A stretch of 64,000 bases of DNA from Diphasiastrum complanatum (GCA_029204225.1 CM055102.1:5798287-5862286); one strand, 5' to 3'. Counted from the stretch's first letter, positions 12,585 through 24,365 are shown. Made by a program: numbers and translations. The notes: generated by a model from the letters alone, not told the origin.

Positions 12585-12668
12585 TTTTGAGCTCTCAAGC
12601 TCCTCGACATAGAATGAACTGTTGTTGTTCTCATGTATGTTCTGCGTTGATTTGTTCCTTGGGTTCAG

Positions 12669-12776
12669 GCAACAATCGATGGCTGCATGACCCTTCTTGT
12701 GGCAACAGATACACTCAATCTGTGGATTGAGCCAGCATGTATCGACTGTGTGCCCGTCTCTTCTGCATCTTACGCA
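12669..12776 (-). pseudogene. C1 gag zinc knuckles (two CCHC)
   Basis: Two motifs with CX2CX4HX4C spacing are visible: CVRCRRDGHTVDTC at 12,735-12,776 and CICCHKKGHAAIDC just downstream. They bind the element's RNA in the nucleocapsid part of Gag. Two in-frame TAG codons (12,933-12,935 and 12,897-12,899) separate them from the gag core. In the sister gag at 7,584-8,390 the first of these positions is Gln (DQALY). Confidence 0.85.
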
Positions 12777-12800
12777 AGTCTTCTTTTCTCCACCTTGCTG

Positions 12801-13529
12801 CTTTGACCTCTCTTTGCTCTTCCAGTTGCTTGTGCTGGTCCCCTCTGCTTGTTGATCACGATCCTGCTTCTGATTCGACTCCCTCTTAGGCTTAAACTAT
12901 TTCTTGGATTTTTCTGTGTTGTCGTAGAGGGCCTAGTTAGAACCATCCTTGTGATCAAGGTGTTCTCTCACCTCGACTTCCTCACGAATCTCGACAATTG
13001 CCTTTTCGAGGGTCATGGTAGGATCTTTCGCGAGCAGGGTCCTCGTCGTCTGGAAAGATCTGGGTAAGGCTCCCAACAGGTATGTGAGCTGCTTCTCAGC
13101 TGACACTGTGTTCTCTACTCCAAAGTTATGTAGTGATAGAAATAGATCCTTCATCTTTCTTGCGAAAGAAGTGAGGTCTTTCCCATCCCACTTTAGATTC
13201 GTCAACTGATCTTCTAGCATCATGATTTGACTTCTTGATTTTGTTTGAAATCTCGTGAGCAGTGCATCCCACATCTCCTTAGCTTTGGAGAGTGTAGCCA
13301 GGTCAAGTGTGATACTATCTTCGATGGATGAAGACAGCAAGGCTACCACCTTGTCATTTTTCTCCCTCCACTCGTGTAATTCCTTGTCTGATGTTGTAGG
13401 CATCTCCTCTGTGCATCTCCTCTCGCCCTTGAGTATCAATAATGTCTTAACTTTTCATGCTAGAAATTTAGATCCTAAAGAATCAAGAATTGTACAAATC
13501 TTGCTCTGTATGCTATTGATTGAAGCCAT
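12801..13529 (-). pseudogene. C1 gag core, broken
   Basis: The frame starts at an ATG at 13,529 (MASINSIQSKICTIL). A TGA where the sister copy has Trp (LAxKVK) interrupts it near 13,458. The rest, 13,439-12,933, contains LWDALLTRFQTKS-like and LEDQLTNLKWDGKDL sequence of the copia gag family. It ends at a TAG. Confidence 0.85.
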
Positions 13530-13632
13530 TGCTTCTGGAGTCTGTTCTCTTGTTGGTGGTTGTTCGTCTGAATGTTTGGCCTCCTGGATCTGATAGCTCT
13601 TTTGCTATGTCAGACTATGACAAGATAGGTAG

Positions 13633-13644
13633 TCTCTGATACCA
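13633..13644 (-). promoter_or_regulatory. C1 primer-binding site
   Basis: The minus strand reads TGGTATCAGAGA, matching the copia initiator tRNA-Met site at 11 of 12 positions. It lies one base inside the end of the LTR, which fixes the orientation of C1. Confidence 0.85.
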
Positions 13645-13645
13645 C

Positions 13646-14544
13646 TGAAGACAATGCTTGAAACTCATTGGGAATTCGCAGTCACGAAAGAATCGTGAAA
13701 ACAATGGATTCGGATGGAATATAGTCAGACACTGCTGACCTACATTTAGAAATTAATGTAGCATTCAACAAAATCCAACCAAAGTGCGAAATTAAATGAA
13801 TGAGATAATCATACACACGAATAACAACAGACTACTTTGCATTCAAGATCAGACATAAATAAAAGAAATATGTGCACAAACGGCTACAAGATCATCTATT
13901 GATTTTCTGATTCTTCAAGCACTGCATGTAGATCCGCGCAATGCGTTGGCGTGAGAGAAATATAGTTCTCTCATGAGTAATGTCTCGCTTACTAGCGGAC
14001 TCGTGGATCTTTGTGGATCCTGTTTACAGAAACTTGTCTCGCACGCAGGCGGACCTCTGTTCTATATTTTCGTCTTGATTGGTTACTAGCATCAGACTAT
14101 TTCATGTGTATCTATTTGCCAAGTATCATCCAGAAAGTATATATTCACTCTGTGCAACTCGTAGATTAGAGTAATTAGGCATCTATAACTAATCAGAAAT
14201 AACAAGAGTGGCAGATTAGCCACGACCTAGAGTGTATCTGTTGACGTCATGCTATCAGATCATATATCTGTACTTCTGGGTACTTGCATGATCTTGCTGG
14301 TCCTTTTTGGAGCGTGAGGGCAGAAAAGGGTGTCGCGATCATTTTCGTTTCTCGTCGTCTGACTTTCTCCTCCTGTACCACGAAAGATTCTCTTTCGTGA
14401 ATCTTTCTCGTTCGTGTCTTCTCGTCAGGGGGACGTTTGGGTTCGCGAACATTTTCGTCAGGCAGAGGGCTGAAAGCTAGCAAAGCTTTGTAAATAGAAA
14501 CAATTTCCAAAGCTATCGATTGTTAAAACCTTGCCCCTCCAACA
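13646..14544 (-). mobile_element. C1 5' LTR
   Basis: About 899 bp, starting TGTTGGAGGGGC (minus strand) and ending GTCTTCA next to the primer-binding site, with the usual TG...CA ends. It should contain the promoter of C1. The right-hand flank begins CTAGC. Confidence 0.8.
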
Positions 14545-15679
14545 CTAGCTTTTTGATATCAGAATTTACTAATTTTGGACTCTACTTTGGAACAAAAACT
14601 CAACTTACGTACAAGGCTCTGAGACCATGGAGAATAAATACATTTAGGACATGAAAATGATCTAATCACTCCACAAGAGGTATTGGATGCATTGCTATCA
14701 TCATCTCCATCTTTAAATGTGAGCTAGTAATGACCCAATTTTGACAAGAAGCAATTAGAACAATCAAAATCTAAATGTAAATCGATAAAGGAGGCTTCAC
14801 ATGTTTGAAGTACAACTTGTTGTACATAAAAAAAGCAATTTTGAAGATTCTTGAAAACTCTATATCTTGTTCTGTAACTTTTTGATCTTCCATGCTAAAA
14901 GAAAAAATAAAGTATTAGGATGCATGCCTATAACTCATACGTGAAAGAGAGAATTAATATGCTTTGAACATGCACAACCAAGTGATAATAGGAGGGAGCA
15001 GTTTGGTGGTTGCATCAACCAAGCATATAGATTGTTGTTGTTATTTGAAAATAGATTAAATGCTTATGTTTAGCTTATTTAAGTTGAGTATTACTCACCT
15101 TATTGCATGATTAGCTAATTCTAGTATTTGCTTAATCAACATAGTTTAATAGCTCTTGCATATAGTGCATTTTGGAGCCTTGCCTTCCAATTAATTTTAA
15201 CGAATTGTAAATATCACGTTGTAACAGCATTTGTACTTTTTTTCCCATAATAAAAGAGAGGATGTTTTCTATTGCCAAGAAGAAAAATGTATGACAAAGT
15301 GATCCTCCATTAAACTTATGCTTTTTATTAGTGTTAACATTTCTCAAGAAAACTAGTCAAATTTCATCACTCCATTGCTTCACTTGCAAATTTAGTCGGC
15401 CAACATACATTAAATCCATCATTTCAAATACGAGAAAAAAGGTTTCTGATCATCTAGATTGTCTTTGTCACATATTGCTGAAGATTTAGCAAAAGTGGAA
15501 CTCGGAAAAAGAAACAATGGGCATGGTTGAGAAATGGTAGGAAAACAATGGGTACCCAAAAAAAAGATGGGTAGCATTGGTCCCTATGGGATAGGAGTAC
15601 TCGAATGCCAAGACAATAAGATCAAAGATCAAAGTTCAAAGAGGAGCCTGGGTCCTGCACTGAGCAGGGCAGGCTACGA
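14545..15679. other. No gene; possible worn copia primer-binding site at 14,616
   Basis: AT-rich, stop-dense sequence. GCTCTGAGACCA at 14,616-14,627 differs by one base from the complement of the copia primer-binding site, in minus orientation, and is followed by TGG. It may be all that remains of another element. Nothing else is recognised. Confidence 0.4.
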
Positions 15680-16330
15680 CCCGAAGGTTTAAGAGTGAAG
15701 ATAGATGAGCCTTTAGGCCATGGCCATGGCCTCATTAAGATGCCCTTTAATGTCTTATTCACTTTGTACTTAACTTTTGCATTTACGTGGAGCTTGGGAG
15801 GGGTCCCATGTGACACGCATTTAGGCCAAGGGCCTCCGTCAGCCACGTGTCATTATTGGCTGGACCTTCTTAGCCCCCTTCCCCAAATTTGAGTCCGACT
15901 GAGTTAATTAAGTCACCCACGGCCCAATGACACGACCCCGCCGCTGCTGCGGGGATACTCTCAGAGCCATCCAGATCTTGCCACGTCGCGACAGCGGCGT
16001 GATGCCAAGTGGCGGATTGACGCGTGGCGAGAATCCAAGTGAGCCGGCGCTAGGGCTCGCCGCCGGCCTACAGCCAATGAGAATTGCGCAATCGCGGACA
16101 TAGATGTTGGGGGCTTGACGGGCAACTGACAGTCGCAGACCTGCGGTCGCTGTCTCAGACCTGCGGTCGCTGCTGTTACAACGAAAGTAATGACTCTAAC
16201 CATTAACTGTCGTTCATCTCTATGCTCCACAAGTTAGAAGGCAGGCAGCTGATTTATGCACGGAAATTGGAATGAAGGAAGGAAGGGAAGGATTCAGGAA
16301 GGTTTGGGCTTTTTGTTCGGAGTTGGATCG
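15680..16330. other. GC-rich, promoter-like island
   Basis: This stretch is much richer in G+C and CpG than its surroundings. It contains a G-box (CACGTG at 15,844-15,849) close to a CCAAT complement (ATTGG), another CCAAT near 16,075, and several ACGT/CACGT words. An open frame on the minus strand (16,230-15,961) has no recognisable motif. It could be the promoter or the worn first exon of a lost host gene. Confidence 0.4.
16136..16175 (+). repeat. 20-bp tandem repeat x2
   Basis: CAGACCTGCGGTCGCTG occurs at 16,136 and again at 16,156. Each unit contains a short inverted pair, GACC...GGTC. Confidence 0.85.
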
Positions 16331-16732
16331 AGCTAGCTCCTCGAGAGTCGCGGAGAGCAGAAAACTTAAATGGATGTATGGATAGATCATAATGGAATGA
16401 ATGAAGTGCGTAGCAGGAGTAGGTAGTCCGAATTTTGAAAGGAGAAAGGAGGCTGGCGATGGCGAGGTCTACGGTCACAGTAAATAGGTGGCAGAAAACT
16501 TGGGGTGGATGATTATGTGCTGCTGCTTGCTTAGTTTGCACTAAATCTCCGATCGTATGCGAATGGGTAGAAATTAGAATGGCTGGAGCCTGGCGGCCAG
16601 CAGCCACACTCTTGCCCATTTATTGAAGTACGCAAGACACGTTCTTTTGAACTGGTTTCTCTTCCCTTCTGAATTCCCATTGCCCACATAAATGATACAC
16701 ACGGTATTAGAGTAGATTTTTTTTTGGGGGAG
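16331..16732. other. No gene seen
   Basis: Short minus-strand open stretches (16,619-16,254 and 16,810-16,574) have no family motif and no supporting splice or start context. Confidence 0.45.
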
Positions 16733-16929
16733 GGGGGGAAGGCCCCACCTGCAGGCCCCGACCAGCAAGGAAGGCCCGAAGCCCTCGGGCCTTCCCCTAC
16801 GTAATGTCATTGTGAGAAGGTTTTTTTGTTTTTTTTTTCATTTTTTGGCCGTACGGTACGGCCGTACGCGTGGACCAGTTTTTTTTTTTTCCGTTTTTTG
16901 CCGTTTTTTTTTAATTTTTTTACGTTTGT

Positions 16930-16990
16930 GGTGGAATGTGGATGTGGACAGCCTATGACGGGCTGCCACATAGCACATGCACATTCCACC
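16930..16990. repeat. Long two-part foldback
   Basis: The outer arms GGTGGAATGTG (16,930-16,940) and its complement (16,980-16,990) pair perfectly over 11 bp. The inner arms at 16,942-16,953 and 16,961-16,971 (ATGTGGaCAGCC with GGCTGCCACAT) pair with one bulged A. The loop is 7 nt. Confidence 0.8.
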
Positions 16991-17093
16991 GGAAAGAGGA
17001 GAGAGAACGTGCATTCCACCGGAGAGAGGAGAGAGAACTTGCATTCCACCGGAGAGAGAACGTGCATTCCACTGAAGAGAGGAGAGAGAATGA
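16981..17093 (+). repeat. About 30-bp tandem repeat, four units
   Basis: Units begin at 16,981, 17,011, 17,041 and 17,064. The consensus starts GCATTCCACCGGAGAGAGG and ends GAGAGAACGT. The third unit is 23 bp because it lacks one GGAGAGA step. Open frames on both strands across this tract only reflect the repeat. Confidence 0.9.
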
Positions 17094-18060
17094 CAGATTA
17101 CTAAGAGAGAGAAAATTGGATGGACATTATGCTCCTGGAGGTGGTCCCAAAATACAAAGGACACCTGAGCACAAGGCATTATGTTATGGTTTAGGGTTGG
17201 TTTTTGAAGGGCAATTTTGAAGCCAATGTTCAAGGAAATCCCACTTTTGTGGCATGTGCTACACCTTGCAAGAATCTCATGAGCACTCAATTTGAATGAT
17301 TGGGATGACACATGGTAATATGGGGCGGAAGGGCCTCGGAGCCGGCCCTTCCTCTGCGTGAATTCTGTTTTAACATTTCTTTTTCTTCTTTTTTTTAAGG
17401 CAAATTTGTTTTACACGCACCTTCCGGGAGGAAGGTGCGTGTAAGAAAAAGTAAATTTTTTTATGTGCACCTTCCAGCGTCCGGAAGGTGCCTCTAAAAA
17501 AATTTGTCCCACATGTTACTTTTTGTGAGGCTGGTCCCTTTTCTTTGTAAAATGAGAAAACTGATTTTACAGAGAGGGGAGGCCTCCTTCGAGGGATTTC
17601 TGCCCACCGCTCATGCTCTCTTTTTTTGCAAGTAAGTTTCTTAGATCAACCCATTTTTTTTTCTTTTTCTGACCTCCAAATTCCTATCCGATTTTTTATT
17701 CAAATTCAAAAGTGCATTTGCCCTGTTTATTGAATTTTTTTTGAGAAATGAATTCTCAACAACCAGCCATTGGTTGTAGGACTTTACCGATTCTTTGTGA
17801 ACACTGTTTTTTCCCAAGAAGGGCATCCGTGCCACGCCTATAGCGCAAGGCCAGACACTGCCCTCAGATGGGCCCAAGGAAGAAGTCCTTCCTTTACATA
17901 TTTGCTATAAAAAAATTTTGCATGCATTTTTTGGGCAAAAGGTGCATGTAATAAAAGGTATACTTTCCAACAACCAAAAGGTGCCTGTTAAAAAACAATT
18001 TGTCATAATTTTTTTTTGTGTCCCACAAAACAGTTTCCTTCGTTAAAAACAAAAAATTAA

Positions 18061-21000
18061 GATGATATGACGTATAGGGGGAAGGCCCCTTTTTGCATGC
18101 CTTTCCAATGTAATCAATGCTAAAAAATTGCCAGTTTCTATTTTTATTTTCAAAAAAATTGAGAAATCTACACTTACTATTTAGAGTGAACACACTTTAC
18201 AAATGTGTAAAGGTACACTAGTCACCTCACAAATGTGTAAGTGCACCTTACACATTGGATAAGTCCATTAAATGAAGGCTATTTTTAAACAAACATGATT
18301 GTGATTGTGCCATTTAAGGGTTGGTAAAAAATTCAAATGATGGTTATCAAATGTGCTTTAGGTATATAAGGAGTATGGGGGCTACACTTAGAGTGGGATA
18401 AACCTCAAACTCAACTTGTCGCACGCTCATGAGCATGTCCAAATTTCACATAGGGGTGAAGGTTGGGTGTTCACTTTTTAACCTTGCATCTCCCTTTGGA
18501 GTGTGGCACATGCCTCAAGGAGGAGCTTGGCACTTAGCTCCATATGGGTGGGATCCAACGGGAATGGGACAAGCCCCCAAACCTAGATTCCTTCTTGAGA
18601 GTTGGGAAATCTTTACATGTTGGGAAACTATCGAGATTTTTCATATCATACATTTGTCTAGAACAATTTACCAATATCAATACAACCAAGTTTTAGGAGT
18701 TGTTGGATGGTATCTTATGCAAGGATTATATTTGCCAATTATAAACCTAGGTATAGCTATATAAAAATGGTTGAAAGTCACAATTTTTTTACTCGTAATA
18801 TGCAATATCTAAGGCATAACCTTATTTTCCGCAATATGTGCATGATTTGAAAAGCCAGTACTCCCCACCAATGTATTTGGGACACTATGAACAAAATGTA
18901 CTTACAACTCTAATGTTTAAATACCAAAATAATTTACTACATTGGTAATAGGGCAAAATTTGTATTTTTTTCCTAGTCTATTTATCAATTTGAACAAACT
19001 TGGGTAAACACTCAAGTTCGTACCACTTGAACACCTATATACCCATCCAACAATGATGCAGCCACACTTAAAGCAGAGCCATCCACCCTACTACATAATA
19101 TGCACTTGCTTGTTATTCCAAAACCCCAAGATGTGGTTATTCTAACAATTCATGCCTCATTGAATGGACAAAAATGTAGCTAATGTTCTATTATCGTGAA
19201 TAGTGGGTAAGGGACTCTTTGGAACCAATGTTCCTTGTATTTGGATAGGTGGATGGATAGCTTATAAGGATTGCACTTCAAGAAATTCAAGATTGAAGTG
19301 ATCTCAATATCTAGGTCGTGGGGATATGCTCTTACCTCAAGTTAGCAGAGGTGACAGCCACCTTGGGATAACTTGGGGCCTTGGAGATGTCGATGGGTCA
19401 ACTATGCCTCTCCTCCAGTGGCCCAATAGAAGGTCAACGCAGAGGCATTGGGCATAAGCATGGGACAATTCAACAAGAGGGACATGGTGCATATGGAAAT
19501 GGGAGTTGCAACAAAAGCCCATTGCAATCACATTCAACAAAATATTCCCCTAATTTACATGCAATGTTAGTAATAGGTAGTAACAAAACGTGAGAAATGA
19601 TTAAGAAATGGAAAATATGTCCTATGTGCAGTACTTCTTCCTAATATGATGTTCAATGTCCACTATGATTTGTCTCTACGTATATTGTGATTGGGCCTAC
19701 CGCCTCCTTATAATAGGGCCTCATATTTCAAAATAGTGTCAATAATAAAACTCTATTGTTAGTCATGATCTTAAATTTTGTCCCTAAAAATATCATAAAG
19801 CTCTTTGACCTTGCATACCATTCCAATTGATGAGAATTGTGATATATATAGTTTAGCATATCCTCATTAATAAATAAGACTTTGCCTACAAGCTAAAAAC
19901 TAAATAGCCTACTTTTTTTTGGCTTGACTTGTCTAACTAATTTAACTTGGGCTACATTTAGCCTAGAATCCATGAGATCTAGTCATGGCATTAATGTTGT
20001 CAAACATCATAAACCTTGATACACATTTTCCAAAAACATGGGCCATTGAACTAACTTCTCATTTAAAACCATCCCTATAAATGTAGAAGTGGTCTTGTTG
20101 TGTGGCATAGTTGAGTTGGGATTGACTATTAATGCTTGTAAAATATTTTCAAGCCAACCAATAATAGAGATTCAATGAAAATCATAAAGCATCATAATGC
20201 ACCCTACAATTGTGAAATCTATAACTAATACCAGTTGAAATTTTGCCAATAGAAAACTACAATGTTTAAAACTAATAGGTAAAATGTCAGTCTCCACAAT
20301 TGGCATAAAGATTTATTTTTTATTTTTTGAGAGCACTTTTGCCCACCAATGTTGTGTTAGGTGTCCTCACATGTGTGAGCAAATACTATAACATAAAACA
20401 AAAGAATGAAGCACCCTCACATATTATAGAATGAATAGTATGCTAGAAATGAGACGAAAGAATTTTTTCTATGTGACAGGAATGGCAAAGTAGACCTATC
20501 TTTACAGTTCATAGTTTTTTTGGGGTCACACATTTTGACTTTTCTATCACATCATTTTGAAAAATTTTGTATTTACTTCTCTTGTTAGGCACAAGATTTT
20601 ATTAGTGACCTTTACACCGCTCTTGTCAAGAGGTGCATTGCATGTACTCCCTATATTATGTCAAGGAGTGTAATGGTGAAATCCTCTCCACCCCTTTCCT
20701 CAATGAATTTGTTTTCTCTACCTCAAGATGCACTCCCTAACATGGTGTAGGGAGTGTTGTGGTGCACTCCTTAGTACTACCTTTTAAACCAAGAAACACT
20801 CAATGAAGAATTCATTGATATGTGTTTTTCCAAATGTAAAGAATGGGACCGTCGTCTGGCTAGAATACTTTTTATGGGCCACAAATTTTGACCTTCTTTT
20901 TTACTGTAATATGCTTGGAAAATTTCTAAAGAGCTATCATTTGCTTCTAAATCTCTCTAATAATGGGACGCTTTGTTTAGTCATAATCTTCCCCTACAAT

Positions 21001-21554
21001 TCAATAAATCTTTATAAAGATGTAATAACAAAACAAGGGTAATTTGAATTACTTTTGTTGAATATAGTAGTTACAACATTCCTCACATAAATTTTGTGTA
21101 AATCATTTTTTAGCATGATTTAATGCACCTCGAGAATGGATGGCAAAAGGCCCCACAAATCTCGTACATAAACTTGAATTTGCTTCTGAATTTTCTATAT
21201 GGACCTCTAAACCCATACTATGTAGGTCATGTCAATTTTTTGATTCACAATCTGCCCCTAAAAATCCTATCAACTTTCCAAAAAATGTTAAAGTAAGAGT
21301 AGGCATAATCTAGGTTATTACACCTCCCAAATTTCAAAAAATAGGACTATTACATTGTCATGTATTTTTATTACACGGGTGTTTGAAAGAGAAAAGATAT
21401 ATCCACCCAAAAGAGAATCATCAGCCTCTTTGGCCCCCTCAGAGTGCCCAATATAAGAATAACAGGCCAAAAAGGGTTTAAGTACACTTGATAATGGCTA
21501 ACTAGACATTAAGATGATTAAGTTTACTTAGGACATGAGCCTTCTCTATCAATA
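18061..21554. other. AT-rich intergenic, nothing recognised
   Basis: Over 3.4 kb I find no transposon domain, RNA gene, or open frame above about 110 codons with a motif. The + strand frame 18,429-18,764 is open but anonymous. The stretch is probably old, unrecognisable repeat sequence. Confidence 0.5.
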
Positions 21555-22530
21555 GGCAATAGACATCAAAAAAAAATTCTCTCGAAGAAAGTTGACCATA
21601 GATTATAGACTTTTTACAAGATACATAGTAATAGGAAAACTTAAAGAAGCTAGGTAACTACTTTAGAGAACCACATAGATTCCAAAGGTGAAACGGAACT
21701 ATCCCTGGTCCAAAAGGTAAGCTCTCGATTGGAGAGGAGTATGGATGAATTTGAACGAAGGAGGGAGGGAAATAGAGAAGGGACAAGACGAACATGTGAA
21801 CTCAAGAAAGTAGGAATGAGGATTATTGCCTTTATATGAAGGTAGGAATGAGGATTATTGCCTTTATACGAAGGAAGGGGAAGAAGAATAGTCGTCATCA
21901 TAAGGATCCAAGGTTGAGGAAAAGCAAAATTGGAGTGGATTCGTATGTAAAGGAGAGTGAGAGAAGTGGTACATGGATCGAGAAGTCCAAGTTCCCACAA
22001 TTTTTTAGGAGTTGTGCAGATATCCCAATTCAAAAGACTAGGCCTATTATTCCAGAGGAATCTCCACAAAGTCTTAACAATTGCGAGGGAGTAGGAAGGG
22101 GGAAGAAACCAGATAAAAAGAAAGTGAGTGAAGTAGGATAATTGATGCGCTTGAGTACTATGATCCTAGCTGGAAAGGAGAGATCATAAGAGTTCCATAA
22201 CAAAATTTTGGACTTGATTCTTTAGATAATCTAGTTAAAATGGTCTCTATGGATAGGGACGCTCCCAAAGGAAAACCAAGATATCTAAAAATGGTTCCAT
22301 GAGGAAGGACGTTAAGGCCTAAATCTTGGCACCAACTGGGTGGAGCATCATGAGAGAAAACAATGATACCAGATTTTTTATAGTTAATCAAAGAGTCAAA
22401 GAAATCATATAAGCGAGCAAGCTCAATAAGAAAAAGGGAGGTAGAATGGTGGTGTAGCTCAATAATTCATGTCAGATCATTAGCAAGGAGTTGGGGGGCC
22501 GAGCGAAATGCCACAAAAAATGAATGGAAA
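21555..22530 (-). mobile_element. LINE fragment, same family as 1,060-2,360, internally deleted
   Basis: Minus-strand frames give DYKKSGIIVFSHDAPPSW-like sequence and FRYLGFPLGAS, a plant LINE RT C-terminal signature. NWDICTTPKKLWELGLLDP and PQPWILMMTTIL follow and match the other copy almost word for word. The zinc-binding part is missing: after SPLESMWF the sequence jumps to the 3' tail shared with the other copy (CTATGGT...TTTTC.TCGAGAGA). A 32-bp tandem duplication lies at 21,809-21,872. The copy is dead. Confidence 0.85.
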
Positions 22531-22752
22531 TTTTATTTTCAATATTTTCTTGCTTCTAGCTTACATTTATTCTGATTTACATTCTAACCGTCTTCAACAC
22601 TTTATTACAATTAATTGACTCTTCATCGACTTGTTTCACGCTCCGCATTATCCGAAATTTTTTACTTTTTTACTTTTACCAACCCATTTTCATCCACCAT
22701 CGTCCTATTCCCATCCACTCTAAGTATTATTATCATACTACTTCAACTGATC

Positions 22753-23690
22753 ATGGATACTGAAATTTTTTATGAGGGATATCTCCCAGAACCCCCAGAA
22801 TTGCACCTTCAAAATGAACAGCCTGAATCAAGTCAGCGGATAAGACCACAATTAAGATCTGTCATACATGACCCAAGGAATAGAGCTAATTATTATGATG
22901 GGAGATATGATAATCGACCTATTAGATTATTCCTAGACTAAGATCACCTACGTTTGAATGAAGAACTCCCAAATTAGATTTACCGAAATTTGATGGAAGA
23001 ACGGATCCTCATCGATTTATTCAAATCTTTGAGAATTCCTATGAAGTATATGGAGATTCTTCACATGAAAGCATGGCCCAACTCTTCTCCATGACCTTGC
23101 TAGGTGTCGCTCGAGATTGGTTTTTCAACCTTGACCGAGATGAAGGTAATGAATGGAAAGTGTTAAAAGAAGCTTTCATTAAACAATCCAAACCCGATAG
23201 ATTATCATATAGTCCTTTTGTACGATTAAGCCAAATCAAAATGAAAGAAAAAGAAAAAGTAAGGGACTATATTGAGAGCTTAAATATCTTCGTGGACAAT
23301 GCCAAGAAGGATTAACTGAAAAGATGCTAATCACTTGGTTCATAGTCGATGTTCCAAAAAGGATTCGACAAACTTGTTGATGATAATCGTCAACTAAATC
23401 AAGCCATGTTAGAAGCTATAAGAGAAGAGGACAAAGAATCAGATGATGAGGACCATCATTTTGATAACTGCCAAGAAAATTTAAAAGAGCGTAGAAGAGA
23501 ACGTTGTGTTGTAGGGATTACTGAACAAATACTAATTGAAAGATCACGCACTTTGGCTATCCGGGATGAGATCAAAAGAATAACCAAAACCCATAAGAGT
23601 CAGTTAGATGAGATTCAAAAAGCCTTAAAAGATCTTCAAACCTAGAATACATATCCAAGACAAGAGGGCGTGTGGTGTTCTATCTAAAGG
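22753..23690 (+). pseudogene. Element A gag core
   Basis: An ATG at 22,753 opens a Glu/Pro-rich leader. After a stop and frame change comes PKLDLPKFDGRTDPHRFIQ, the start of a retrotransposon gag domain. MTLLGVARDWFFNLD and LSQIKMKEKEKVRDYIESL follow. The same positions in element B read LDLPKYNGLIDPVRFLQ and VRDYIERVKRL. An acidic and then basic stretch (23,400-23,640) leads to the zinc fingers. Confidence 0.85.
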
Positions 23691-24365
23691 GGAAACCATA
23701 CTGGGAATGAATGTCCGAATAAGGGTCCAACACACTATCAATCTAGATATGTGTTCTGTATTAGATCTGATCATGAATCTTTTAAGTGCCCCTACAATCT
23801 GGTTAATCAATCTAGACAACAATAGAGACCACCAAATCGTGTGTATCAATCATGTGTGCAACAGCCACAAGAAGTAGCTGGTACAACACAAAACCAAAAA
23901 AAGGTAGTAGTCCTACAAAGAGCGCCTGGTGATAATAACCAATTGTTGCCTAGAAATAGGAATCCTACACATGTAAATTACATTGATGAGGAAGCATCTT
24001 GCTCTCACATTTCTTCATATTATTTAGAGGAAGCTCCCATATCTAATTCTTATGCAGATCCCGAATCATCTACCCAATGTGGCTACGCTGTCGCACCAGT
24101 TAACAAACTTAATGGCTGTTGGGTCTGTTGGCAACAGGGCTATAGGTTCTTTAGTTGTGAATTAAAGAAAACATACCAGACGTGCTATGAAAATCGTGGA
24201 AGAATTCATTGTTATAAAGATTGCCCCACTCAAGAGAAAGAGACTATGCCAGCAAGGCATGTCCAAGAGGAAGGATCTTCTGCTACTTCAATGTCTTCGA
24301 GATCTTATCCTAATTCTATAGTCGAGCAGGAGAGGTATAGGCAAGTTATAGATGAGCTGCTATGA
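23690..24365 (+). pseudogene. Element A zinc-finger (nucleocapsid) region
   Basis: Cys/His clusters occur at about 23,700-23,800 (YVFCIRSDHESFKCP) and 24,115-24,235 (CWVCWQQGYRFFSC, then CYENRGRIHCYKDCP). The last resembles the CGYEHCYKDCP motif at the same place in element B. Several spacings are irregular, and one TAG (23,823-23,825) interrupts the frame. Confidence 0.7.

Larger units (their letters stand above)
9251..14544 (-). mobile_element. Copia element C1, nearly full length, 3' LTR missing
   Basis: Read on the minus strand, the order is 5' LTR, primer-binding site, gag, two zinc knuckles, protease, integrase, RT and RNase H. This is the Ty1/copia order, with integrase before RT. The coding part is broken by several stops and frameshifts. 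The sequence left of 9,269 is not the C1 LTR but a different + strand LTR and leader, so the 3' end appears cut off. No target-site duplication can be tested. Confidence 0.85.
16733..18060. repeat. Hairpin-rich repeat block with T runs
   Basis: Perfect inverted repeats with short loops are spaced between T tracts. An 11-bp stem GGAAGGCCCGA with a 5-nt loop lies at 16,769-16,795. A 9-bp stem GGAAGGGCC lies at 17,327-17,352. A 15-bp stem TTACACGCACCTTCC with a 4-nt loop lies at 17,411-17,444. A 9-bp stem GCACCTTCC lies at 17,467-17,491. A worn second copy of the series occurs at about 17,860-18,030 (TGCATGCA...AAGGTGCATGTAA, then AAGGTGCCT...AATTTGTC). No coding region is credible here. Confidence 0.75.

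Noticed and set aside
16807-17311. Open frames on both strands at the 30-bp array
   Set aside because: They arise from a repeat whose unit is a multiple of three. The frames have T-run-derived Phe or Lys tracts and no motif.
16733-18060. Hairpin block as inserted organellar DNA
   Set aside because: GC-rich hairpins occur in some plant mitochondrial genomes, but no organellar gene or spacer is recognisable here.
16733-18060. Hairpin block as a Helitron end
   Set aside because: I found no CTRR end next to a hairpin, no TC start and no helicase or Rep coding trace.
18429-18764. Open frame of 111 codons as a gene
   Set aside because: No motif, no neighbouring exon and no homologous copy in the window; likely chance.
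21809-21872. 32-bp duplication as a coding repeat
   Set aside because: The unit is not a multiple of three and lies in a dead LINE, where it only shifts the frame.
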